Translations under genes and position numbers: made by a program
Notes under the pieces: model-generated
What the model was told of the DNA's origin: nothing
The model's input: the letters and a program-made list of their open reading frames with translations, nothing else
Databases searched by the model: none
DNA from: Clarkia xantiana subsp. parviflora
Taxonomy: Eukaryota > Streptophyta > Magnoliopsida > Myrtales > Onagraceae
Direction: 5' to 3'
Assembly: GCA_036873135.1 (NCBI GenBank)
Contig: JAPTYO010000007.1
Span: 24,534,763-24,598,762 of the forward strand
Length of the DNA stretch: 64,000 nt
In this document: positions 32,532 to 43,037 of the stretch, one piece after another
Position numbering within the stretch: the first letter of the stretch is position 1
How the letters are laid out: every line of letters starts with the position of its first letter

Positions 32532-33178
32532 TGTTGGATCACGGCGGGAACTCCGGTTACGGTGACGGATTCCTTAGCTCCTCGTAATCCTGCAGAAGGG
32601 GATAGAGGGCAGTGGCCCAGAATCCCTCTCCGATGCTTAACGTAAGTATGGTGATCAACAGAATAGGCAAGCAATGTGAGTGTGTGTAAAACGTAACCCT
32701 AATCTGGAATAACTTCCCTCCTTTTATAGAGGAAGGCTATCCCAGTTACCTGATTAGGTGGTTGGATCGTGATCCGCTATTCCACGTATCTCGCCATATA
32801 TTCTGCCCTGTATCTCGTACAGTTATTCGTATCCCGCATATCTCGCCCATTATACCACCACTATAATCGTGGCGAGATTTCCGGGATTGTGCTCTTACTG
32901 GCGAGTCTCGATCGTTATCGGAGACTCCCAAGTTACATCGTTTGAGGATTCGGTTTTGGGGAGTGGTGTCAACTCCCATATCGGGACCGACTACGTCCAG
33001 GTCCGATATCTTCGGGGCTCTTCTCTGTCGGAGCCATACTTGCTCGTGGCCATTCAATATCGGGGCCTCCTTCCGTCGGAGCCCTTAGCCTTCCAGCAGC
33101 CCAGCTCCTAGCCCACTAGGCCTAGTCGCCGTTTAGCCAATCGTTAAGGGGCCTAACGGCCTTCGCCAGGGCCCATCA
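32532..33178 (-). repeat. 5' LTR of Tat element 2
   Basis: 647 bp, reads identical to 25146-25792. A TATA box (TCTATAAAAG on the minus strand) lies at 32721-32730. Confidence 0.95.
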
Positions 33179-33409
33179 TTAAACAGAATTTCTTACTGCG
33201 TCCTTAATTACGGTGGATAATAATGATCCGTGATGTTGCTCATTGGTGGTGATTATGAGCAAAATGGAATATGATGTTTTTTTTAGAAGTACATATGTGA
33301 TGTTATGCGTTTATGTTCACGGGATCCGTTAATAGTTATTATGAATTTAGTACGACTTATTTATAGAATCGTTTAGCATATTTGCGAATTGATCATACTA
33401 TTGGAAATA

Positions 33410-33640
33410 TGTTATGGTCTCAAGAGGCGATTAGGTAAAGGAACGAAAGAAGAATAGAATTCATTCATTCATCAAGATAAGTTATTACTCTAAAACATTC
33501 AACTAAATACCATTGCTAACAAGACCCTAAAAACTAACTTGTCTCCCACGTTATTTAGTGCGGATGTTTATCTGCTAGGCTGGGTTGACTTTGTTGGGCT
33601 TGCTAGAACCCATTGGGCTGCCTTCGATGGACTTGTATTA
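33410..33640 (-). repeat. 3' LTR of the chromovirus
   Basis: 231 bp beginning TGTTATGGTCTC on the plus strand. Its outer element end reads GTATTA where the other LTR has GTATCA. Confidence 0.9.
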
Positions 33641-36600
33641 ATGCCCCTTCCTTCAGCAACCGTGTCCTCAAGGTTGAATTGTAATTCAGGGAATCGAAGC
33701 TTGAAATCATGAATAAGCTCCCAAGTTGCATCCGTTGGTGAAGAGTTGCTCAAGTGGGTGAGAACTTGCTTTGTAGCGCGACGTCGGTGCTTGACAACTC
33801 GGGACTCTAACACAACAACCAAAATTTTCTCGGAGCCTTCGTCGAGCTCCAGCTGTAGCGGAATTGGTTCTGTAGCAGCACCGTGAGCCTTCTTCAGCAG
33901 TGAGACATGGAACACATTGTGAACTTTGGTCTGTGGTGGCAGCTCTAGCTGGTAGGCGCCCGAACCTATTTGGCGGAGGACTTTGAACGAGCCCGTAATA
34001 TTTGGGAAAGAGCTTATGGGCTGCATGCTCTTTCATGGAAAGCTGCTTATAGGGGTGTAGTTTCAAGTAGACAAGCTCCCCGACATCGAAGATGCGGTGA
34101 GTGCGATGCTTATCTGCTTGTTGTTTCATTCGGTTACGGGCTCCGTCAATGTGGAACTTTAGAAGACGGATGGATTCCTCACGGTCTCGCAACAAAAGAT
34201 TGGTTGCTTGAACCGGGCAATCACACGGAACATAGGGAATATGGTGTAGGGAACCCATATAATGCTTGAAATGGTGTAGTCTTGATAGTGGAGTGAGGTG
34301 TGGTGTTATACCACCATTTTGCAAGGGGAAACCAGCATGCTGCCCAAGAAGTGGGTCGATCTTCGGCCATACATCGAAGATATCCTTCAAGGAAACGATT
34401 AACAACCTCTGTCTGACCATCCGTTTGAGGATGGTATGCCGATGATAGTTTAAGCTCCACTCCTTGATAAGATAAGTGATGTTGCCAGAAAGTGCTCAGG
34501 AAAACCGCATCGCGATCACTCAAAATTGACTTTGGAAGGCCATGGAGGTGATATATATTGTCTAGAAAGAGTTGTGCCACTGTCGAAGCTGTAGACAGGT
34601 GGGAAAGTGACATAAAGTGAGCGTACTTAGTCAAGCGATCCACCACCACTATGATAACATCCTTTCCTTGCGACTTGGGAAGACCTGAGATGAAATCCAT
34701 AAATAAATCAGTGAAGATACTCGCTGGAGTTGGTAAAGGCTGCAGCAATCCCGGGGTCGCGACGTTTTCATTTTTGTTGCGTTGACACACCGAACATTCT
34801 CGGATGTGCTGCCGCATTTGGTTCTTGGCCCCTTTCCAATAGATGATTGAAGTTAAGCGTTGAGTAGAAGCATGTACACCTGAGTGCCCACCTACGGCTG
34901 AACTATGAAACAACTCGAGCAATTCTCGACGAAGAGCTTCATCGTAGCCCACGACGAGCTTCCCTTTCCGCCATAGCACGTTGTCTTTCCAAGTATAATG
35001 TGTTGGTCATTCACCTCTTTCCAAAGCTGCGATGATGTCCTTGCAATTCGAGTCTGAATCCCAGCTAGAGCGAATTCGAGTCAACAACACATCGGGCATT
35101 ATCGACATAGTCAACGCACAAAGTGAAGCCTCCGGAATGCGGGAAAGTGCATCGGCAACCAAGTTTTCTTTTCCAGCCTTATACATTATCTCGTAGTCGA
35201 ACCCCAATAGTTTAGCTAACCACGTATGTTGTAATGGCGTAGAAATCCTTTGCTCTAATAAAAATTTCAAGCTTTGTTGATCGGTGCAAATGATGAACTT
35301 GCGATCGATCAAATAATAGTGCTATTTCTTTACGGCAAATAGAATTACCAACAACTCTTTTTCGTATGCAGACAACCCTTGATGTTTAGTCGAAAGGGTC
35401 TTGCTAATGTACGCAATCGGGTGCCCATCTTGCATAAGCACCGCACCGAGTCCTACAGCGGACGGGTCTGTCTCGACGACGAACGTCTTGTTAAAATCGG
35501 GTAGAGCAAGAACATGAGCAGTTTGTAAGGCGTGCTTAAGCTGTAAGAAAGCTTCTTGGGCTGCCTCATTCCAACCAAAATTGTCCCTCTTGAGTAAATC
35601 GGTTAAGGGCCGACAAAGTGTCCCATATCCGTGAATGAACCGTCGATAGTACCCCGATAACCCCAAAAACCCACGTAATTGTTTTAGGGTGGTTGGAGTT
35701 GGTCAATTTGCTATCACTTCTACCTTACTCGGATCAGTTGAGACCCCCGACTAGGGGTGTAAACGAGTCGAGCAACTCGTGAGCTACTCGAGATCGGCTC
35801 GGTCGATACTCGAATTCGACTCGCTAAATTTCGAGTCGAGCTTTTTCTGATACCGAGTTCGAGTTCACTGTTACTCGACTCGAGAGGCTCGCGAGTCTAA
35901 TCAAGCTTTTTTTTTTGTTTTTTTTTTCCTATTCGAGTCGAGTTCGAGTTTTTCGAGCAGTACATAATAATATTATATACGTATATATTGAGTTCAAGTC
36001 GAGTTCGAGCTCGAGTTCGAGTTCGAGTCAAAGGCCCTAATCGAGTCGAGTTCGAGCTCAAGCTAAAGGTGCACCATTTATAATTTAATTGGATTTTTTT
36101 AACCTTATCGAGCCGAGCTCAAACTCGCCGAATATTAAATCGAGTCGAGACCGAGCTTGAAAAATTAAGGCTCGGTCGAGTTCGAGCTCGAGCTCGAGCT
36201 CGAGTAAACTGAGTCGAGTCGAGTCGAGCTTGCTAGATACTCGGCTCGACTCGTTTATAGCCCTACCCCCGACCCAGTGACAAAATGACCTAAGTATTCG
36301 ACTTTAGAACCACCAAACGAGCATTTCTCCAACTTAGCATATAAACAATTATCACGAAGGGTCTGCAAAACAGCTTGCAAGTGCTGAATATGCTGCTGTA
36401 AATTGCAGCTATAAATCAGAATATTATCAAAGAAAACCAGCACGAAACGACGGAGAAAAAGCTTAAATATCACGTTCATTAAACCCTGAAAAGTGGCGGG
36501 AGAATTTGTCAATCCGAACGGCATGACAAGGAATTCATAGTGACCATCGTGAGTGCGAAATGTCGTTTTATGAACATCCTCCTTCTTCGTTCGGATTTGA

Positions 36601-38595
36601 TAAAAACCCGAACGGAGATCTATCTTTGAGAAAATAGTGGCTCCGTGAAGCTCATCCAATAACTCCTCAACCAACGGAATAGGAAATTTGTTCTTGATTG
36701 TGGCCTCGTTAAGCTTACGATAATCCACACACATTCGTCAAGACCCATCCTTCTTTTTCACCAAGACCACCGGCGCCGAGAAAGCGCTTGAATTTGGTTG
36801 TATGACTCCGCCTTCTAATAATTCAGCTACCATTTTTTCAATAGCTGATTTTTGTAATACCGGATACTTGTAGGGACGTGTAGAAATTGGTGTAGTTCCA
36901 TGCTTAAGATCAATCGAGTGGTCCATGGAACGGGATGGAGGAAGCTTATTAGGGGCTTGAAATACATATGTGTACTGCTGCAGAACCAACTCTAATTCCT
37001 TGTTGGTTGAGTCAGCAATATGGAGAAGTGGTTCATTGATGTCATTAGCTAGCGAGAGACTGCAAAGATGGATAGCAGCCACTTGATTTCCCTTGGATAA
37101 TAGCTTAGACATTTTAGCAGAGCTTGTAATTTCCACCCCAGCTTCTACTTTCCCTTTAATCTCACAATGTTCCTTCCCATCATAAAACCTTATGTAAACT
37201 TCTTGAAAGTTCATGGTAACATCACCAAATTTTGACAACCACTGAACACCTAATATCAAATCATAATTATTCAAAGGCAACAACAAAACGTCGACAGAAT
37301 AATTGCGGCCCTGGAGGGACCATTGAAATTCCTTACGAGCAAATTCGCATGGTATCTCTTGTCCATTAGCCACAATCACCTTAAAACGAGGCAGACGAAT
37401 GTAAGCACCACCTAGGCGCTTAGCCAAATGTAAGTCTAAGAAATTGTGAGTGCTACCCGAATCAATGAGAATATGGATAACTTTACTCCCAACAAGGTCG
37501 GTCACCTTAATCGTCGTTCCACCCCAAGATCCTGATATTGCATGAACAGATATCTGTGGATTATCTTCTTCTTCCAGAGCAATCGGTTCCACGATTCCGA
37601 TGGGTTCCCCAAGATCATGAATGTCGACATCCATTGCGAATAGTTGCTTCGTGCACCGGTGACCAGAACAAATTTTTCATCGCTTGCGAAGCATAATCAT
37701 TTGTCTCGTTTTTCTTCAATCTCTTTGCTAGAGAGTAACCTGCTATGTTTTGAGCCATTATTTTTCCAGGGTATCGCACCTGCTATGGGTTTTGTAGGAA
37801 TGGGATGAGTTACTGGTTTTGCAGACACGAGAGAAGTAAGAACCCTGGGGCGATAGTGACTATGGAGCTGCAATGTCGACTCCTGGAGTTTTGCCACTGC
37901 GTATGCATCGTATAGTGTCTGAGGTTGAACTATCCGCAACAGTCCTTGTAACTCGAAGTCCAGGCCTCCGATGAAGTGACTTAGTACTTGCCTTTCAGAA
38001 ACTGATTCCACCAGCTACACACGAAGAAGTAGCGACTCAAAGTTTCTGAAATAATCTGCAACAGAGCCAGATTGCCTTAAGTTCTTCAAATCTAGCATGG
38101 GGTCGTTGAATGTGCTAGCTCCAAAACGAGATTTGATGGCCATAGAGTAAGCTCCCATGTTAGTCGTTCCTGGTTTAGAGTTTTCATCCTTGTGAACGAT
38201 TGATGTCATAGTAAAGCATCACCATCCAAATGTATCGCTGCGATATCGATTCTGTTTTCCTCCAGAATTGAATCAATCTTGAAGTAATGGTTGCACCGAA
38301 ATAGCCATCCTTCAACATCATCTCCAGAGAATTTTGGGAAATCAAATTTACCTATACGAGCAGAACGGACCAGAGTAGTCGAGTTTGTCGTGAGGGACAA
38401 AGGGGTGCCTGTAGCCACGCTAGTGGACACCACTCCTCTCTGCGATTGGTACTCCATCTGTTTGAGTACACCATCTAGAGTTAATTTTATTCCATTCATT
38501 GATGTTTGCAATGCTGTAATAGCAGTATGAGATTCAACCGTTTGACGAAGTTCGTTGATTGCCTTCTCATTACTTTGGGCACGAGTTTCAGCCAT
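33568..38595 (-). pseudogene. Chromovirus gag-pol pseudogene
   Basis: Gag is broken into three frames (38595-38206, 38209-38015, 38011-37697). The zinc knuckle near 37640-37690 has lost a Cys and carries a frameshift. Protease DSGST is readable in 37634-36738. RT (36734-36255: [26 protein letters not shown]) has FFDN where the catalytic F/Y-x-D-D should be, and is interrupted by the MITE at 35752-36265. RNase H follows (35666-35007), then integrase (34979-34221: HHCC region, DFISGLPKS, SSAYHPQTDGQTE). The C-terminus (34026-33568) has FHVSLLKKAHG and a chromodomain-like end (ESRVVKHRRRATKQVL, TWELIHDFKLRFP). Several stops and frameshifts make it non-functional. Confidence 0.9.
35752..36265. 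mobile_element. hAT MITE nested in chromovirus RT
   Basis: Ends TAGGGGTGTAAACGAGTCGAG and (other strand) TAGGGCTATAAACGAGTCGAG match at 19 of 21 positions. The perfect 8-bp duplication CCCCCGAC lies at 35744-35751 and 36266-36273. It is 514 bp, filled with GAGCTCGAG and GAGTTCGAG repeats, without coding content. Its insertion splits RT. Confidence 0.92.
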
Positions 38596-38667
38596 GGAAG
38601 AAGGTGGAAATGTTAGGGGACGAAGAATTTGAAGGTTGAAAAAGCAGACGGAAGAGGTGGTGGTGAG

Positions 38668-38679
38668 GCTCTGATACCA
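38668..38679 (-). other. Initiator tRNA-Met primer binding site (chromovirus)
   Basis: Minus strand TGGTATCAGAGC, one base from the 5' LTR; complementary to the 3' end of plant initiator tRNA-Met, the usual primer for chromoviruses. Confidence 0.88.
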
Positions 38680-38680
38680 A

Positions 38681-38911
38681 TGTTATGGTCTCAAGAGGCG
38701 ATTAGGTAAATGAATGAAAGAAGAATAAAATTCATTCATTCATTAAGATAAGTTATTACTCTAAAACATTCAACTAAATACCATTGCTAACAAAACCCTA
38801 AAAACTAACTTGTCTCCCACATTATTTAGTGCAGATGTTTATCTGCTAGGCTAGATTGACTTTGTTGGGCTTGCTTGAACTCATTGGGTTGCCTTCAATG
38901 GACTTGTATCA
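38681..38911 (-). repeat. 5' LTR of the chromovirus
   Basis: 231 bp. Compared with the other LTR it carries A or T at most differing sites where the partner has G or C. Confidence 0.9.
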
Positions 38912-38916
38912 AAATA

Positions 38917-41830
38917 TATGAGATATTATAATTGAAATCGTTATAGTATCTATAAAAAAATGATTCGTTAAATTGAAATTTGATAAAATTTTAGTGACTT
39001 TCGCGGAATACAATCATTAATTATTTAGAAAAATGAAACAACAAATTAGATATTAGACTGCAACCATGTGCTAATTTGTCAAATTATTTTCCTTAAGTAC
39101 GTAAAAAAAAAACAAAAATAATTTGTCAAATCATATTTTTTTTCAAGTACCTAAAAGTTTTTTAAAAAACTGTTAGATACCAAATTATCATACTATACCA
39201 TGTTATATCAAGTATTTAAAAATATTTTAACCCCTAGATATTTATTTAGATGCATTGACATCATTTTATTTAAAAATGCAAATGATATTCTAGTGGCTAA
39301 CGTAGTATTATTATTGTAATAATATATCACATAGAGGAGAGGACAAAAATGATTATGTATATCATTTTTATAATCGTTTCTTAAGTTGTAAGCCGACACA
39401 GGAAACATTAAATAATACGAAATAAATAATTGTAGATTTAATTTATGAAGATGATAAGAGAAACATCACGGTCAGCGTCAGTGAATCATTTGCCCTCCCA
39501 AAAAGAAAGGTTTCTTTTCGACGCATGTTGCTATTGACATGCAGGTTCTTCGTGTTACACTAGGATCTATATTTATTATGATTTATTTTTAAATAAACTT
39601 TATATATATATTTGTAAGCTTCATATGAATTTATGCATGTATTTCGGGAAAAAATTAATAATATTTATGCATGTAGTTGATTAACGTTAAATTACTTACA
39701 CTTCAACTCGAATAATTTTTTTCCCTAATAGGGCATGACATATCTCTCAATTTGTAGTTGGTATAACTTATAAGTATATATATAACAAATGGATTATAAT
39801 ATATTATGTGACACAAGTTGATATAATCATATAATACACGTAATACTAAAACAAAGTGAGCAAATATTTATTTACATAATACAAATTAATATAGAAAATA
39901 TTATATTTTCTCATTAAAATGGTTAATATGTCTATATATTTACTATGGTATTTAATATTCTAATTTAATGAGATTAGTGATCCTTGACTTAGTTTTTTCT
40001 CCAACAGAAAGGAATGAGTTAGTAATGACGACCTTAAGTCCATTCTATAACGTAATGTTTGGTTTATCCTGCTCTTGGTCTGAGTTTTTTCCGACTAGAC
40101 TTAGCGAACAACGAGCATATATGCTCATTTAGGAAAAAAAAAGAAGCATATATGCAATGACTTCGTCAATGTAACCCCACTAGCAGCCAAGTAATAGTCA
40201 AGGTACCGGCCCATTAAGCCAAATTCTACTCGCCTCTTATATGTCTGACGCGGTATGTGAGCCACTAAAATATGTATTTTATATAAAAAAATATCATGTT
40301 TTACCGTTCAGACATTTTATATGGTTAAGAAGAAGTTGGAAGGCTGCTTAAATACATATTATTGTCCATCATTTTGTCTCATGCTAATTTAATTAAACAC
40401 GATACTTATTTTCGATACATTATTTTAATTTGAGTTGAGATTAGATGCACTTCTTACAAATGAAAACGATTTTTTGTTATTTATTATTAGTAGTATACTA
40501 AAACGAATAAAGGAAGGAAGAAGGATGCATGTTCACGTGATCATTACCTACTCGGACACTCAGACACCGATTTATATGGTTAGAAGAAACGGAACACGAA
40601 ACATGGATATATGAATAAATGATTGTGTATTATTTGAATAAATAAATATAATATCCCAATTCATCATAATCAGCTAATAAGGAGAATAGCTCAATTTTAA
40701 ACCCTAAATTCTAGACTAAGACAAATTGTTAATTTTTTTTTTTTTTTAACAACTACTCCACATAAGTTTTGCTTATGGATAAAATCTTTAATTATGTCAA
40801 ATATTCCGTTTAATATAATACATTTGGAGTTATCACGTAACTTCTACATAATTAAAGAAAAATCAATTTAAAATTACATAATTTCACTTATTTAGATAAT
40901 TATATTGAGAAGCAAATTCAATATCCAACTTTTCCATGAGGGTAATTTTGTTAATTTATGAAAATTGTCCATTTTTTTTACCACCTGCAATTCAAGTGAT
41001 CAATTCCATATAGATTAAATGAAATATTTGAAAGTGCTAGCAATTTTCTATCTATAAAAGAAATATGAACAATCAAATCGTAAAAGGAAGAAAAAAATAC
41101 TTTATAATTTATCTGAATAGCCAAACTTGAGCTAGTAAATTGATAATAAACCCCTAATAAGTTAGACTTGATAACTATCAATTATAAATTAAAGGTATCT
41201 AAATCAACTTAAAAACTAATATGCGGCAAAATTAAAAATTTAAGTTTTAAAACGCAACAAAATTAATGAGGATGTCACTGTCACATCATCATTAAATAAT
41301 AACTTATAATTTAAATATCTACATAAGTATTTTTCTTTAGTTTACAATTATTTACTCTTAATATTATAATCAAATATGAATAATTATTTTATACGGTACT
41401 TTGATTTACTTAGATTTTTCATGTTAAAAAATAAATGAAAATATTTTGAATGACATATAAGATCATATATTTCACAAATCAGCCAACAATAAAATGAGTA
41501 CATTAGTTTAACTTATTTATTAATTTAAAAAACCAGTATGTGTGAATTAGTGATATTAATATTTCAATTTTTATGAGTAAAATTCCATATAAAAATTCAA
41601 TGATTAATTATAACTATTTATTATATAGATATATAGCTACGTGAGATTGAGATTATCTGCTCCACTTTATTTTATCTTAATACACGTGATGTAACTAATT
41701 TTATATTAAAAAATAAACCTATTAAAAATATTTATATTTAAAATCAGAACCGATTAGTCATAATCTGGATTATTGAGGGGAGTATATGATTTGCGTGCTC
41801 CTAATTAATTTTGGCTAAATTTTCAAGCTA
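38917..41830. other. AT-rich intergenic DNA, no gene seen
   Basis: About 2.9 kb of strongly AT-rich sequence with A/T homopolymers and short TA tracts. All open frames are short and lack recognisable content. No element ends could be defined. Confidence 0.75.
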
Positions 41831-41834
41831 ATAC

Positions 41835-41868
41835 GACACGTGTCAAACAGAGTGCAGCATATATAAAT
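41835..41868 (+). promoter_or_regulatory. Invertase promoter: G-box and TATA
   Basis: A perfect palindrome GACACGTGTC (41835-41844), an ABRE/G-box core, lies about 16 bp before TATATAAAT (41860-41868). A CT-rich leader follows, as is typical of plant 5' UTRs. The spacing fits a core promoter for the invertase transcript, with the start expected near 41895. Confidence 0.65.
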
Positions 41869-42118
41869 GCGCTTCTTTACTATACTGATTCGATTCCCCA
41901 TACTAAGAGCTCAGCAGCAGACACAACAACTTCATTTGATATGCATGAAATGAAATGAATCGGGTCTCGGAGAGGCAACCAAAACACAAACAAACTACTC
42001 TCCCCTTCTTCTTCTTCTTCAGCTCTAGCTAGCTGTACCTGCTGCCGTTTACCGTCTACCAATCCCCTTCCTTCTCTCTCTCTCCTCACCCTCCACGGCG
42101 GCCCTACCCCAACGAACC

Positions 42119-42187
42119 ATGACGCAATGCGCCAATTCTGTTCATAAACTCACGCATCTTCTGCAGTCTCCGTCACTTTCTTCTTGA
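42119..42187 (+). CDS. Upstream ORF (22 aa) in invertase leader
   Basis: ATGACGCAATGC... encodes 22 residues and stops at 42187, before the leader intron donor at 42235. It lies within the expected 5' UTR exon and could dampen invertase translation. A shorter ATG-stop pair also occurs near 41941. Conservation unknown. Confidence 0.4.
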   Translation: MTQCANSVHKLTHLLQSPSLSS

Positions 42188-42234
42188 TCGATACTCTAGT
42201 TTGACTCACCTCCGTCGCGGAAATCCATTTCGAG

Positions 42235-42979
42235 GTGAGTTCTTCGAGTTTCATCGACTGTTTATGATCATCATAAGAAAACCTAACCTACTTATGTGGG
42301 AATCTCTGTTCGGAGATGCCGCGGAAGGAAGGAATATTCTGCTGACCTATGCGTCAGAGGCCACATGCATGCAATGTACTGAACTAATATTTTATTTGAT
42401 TTGTATCACACGATTTGTAGTTGAAACTTGAAAGAAGTGAATATCACTGTGATTTTTGTCGCCGCCTTAAACTGTCCGACGCGATCGTGCCATTTACGGC
42501 GTGATTTCTTAGGTTAGCTGATGAATTCGTCTCTGGCTTCCTCGCAAGGAACATACTAGAATGCAGGCGATTTGTTTGATGGAATGTGATACCGAAAATC
42601 TTTACGCGGAAAGAGAGGTTCAAAATCTCTACGAAATCTTTAGCGGAAACTTCTTCTCTGTTATGGAATTGATAATTAGGATTTTAGAAATTGCAGTTGT
42701 GGACATTGCGTTTTCTTTTTTAGCACATACTGTCAATTGACTCGATGTGTCTCGTGCTTGGTTTGTTGGGGTCGCTGGTATAAGCAGGATGGGTGTTGAT
42801 TGCATTTGGGACCACATGCTCGTATCTGTGCTGAAAACTCAGTTCTTTAGCATTAATTTGATTTAGCTTTCTGTTCTGCAACATATATAACATTATATAG
42901 CTTTACAGCTGCATTAGTACTATTCATGATAATGACAATTCATGTCATCTTAATATGCATCTGGTCTATTTTCATGCAG
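42235..42979 (+). other. 5' UTR intron of the invertase gene
   Basis: Donor CGAG|GTGAGT at 42235 and acceptor CATGCAG| at 42979 bracket a T-rich stretch ahead of the coding start at 43038. Leader introns are common in plant invertase and other sugar-metabolism genes. Boundaries are inferred from consensus only. Confidence 0.55.
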
Positions 42980-43037
42980 AAGCTTCAAGACAGGTCCTGC
43001 GCTAATCGTTGCTTGGCTGTTACTAGGAACTGTGAAT

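Larger units (their letters stand above)
25146..33178 (-). mobile_element. Deleted, non-autonomous Tat element in inverted orientation (element 2)
   Basis: An 8.0-kb element of the same family on the minus strand. The 647-bp LTRs (25146-25792 and 32532-33178) appear identical to each other, with a perfect 5-bp target duplication TTAAA (25141-25145, 33179-33183). It retains PBS, gag plus protease, the tandem array, and the antisense accessory gene with its promoter. It lacks about 3.2 kb encoding RT, both RNases H and integrase. It must use enzymes from a complete relative such as element 1. Its LTRs differ visibly from those of element 1, so it is not a local copy of it. Confidence 0.95.
33410..38911 (-). 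mobile_element. Degenerate chromovirus (Ty3/gypsy) with nested hAT MITE
   Basis: LTRs of 231 bp (33410-33640, 38681-38911) and a perfect 5-bp target duplication AAATA (33405-33409, 38912-38916). The primer site TGGTATCAGAGC (minus strand, 38668-38679) matches initiator tRNA-Met. Order gag, PR, RT, RNase H, IN, chromodomain on the minus strand. By eye the LTRs differ at about 14 of 231 sites, so it is far older than the two Tat elements. The 33184-33404 gap to element 2 holds no gene. Confidence 0.93.

Noticed and set aside
38662..38680. tRNA-Met-like sequence as a tRNA gene
   Set aside because: Only the 3' complementary stretch is present, next to an LTR, so it is a primer binding site; no cloverleaf is seen. 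The same applies at 47855-47866.
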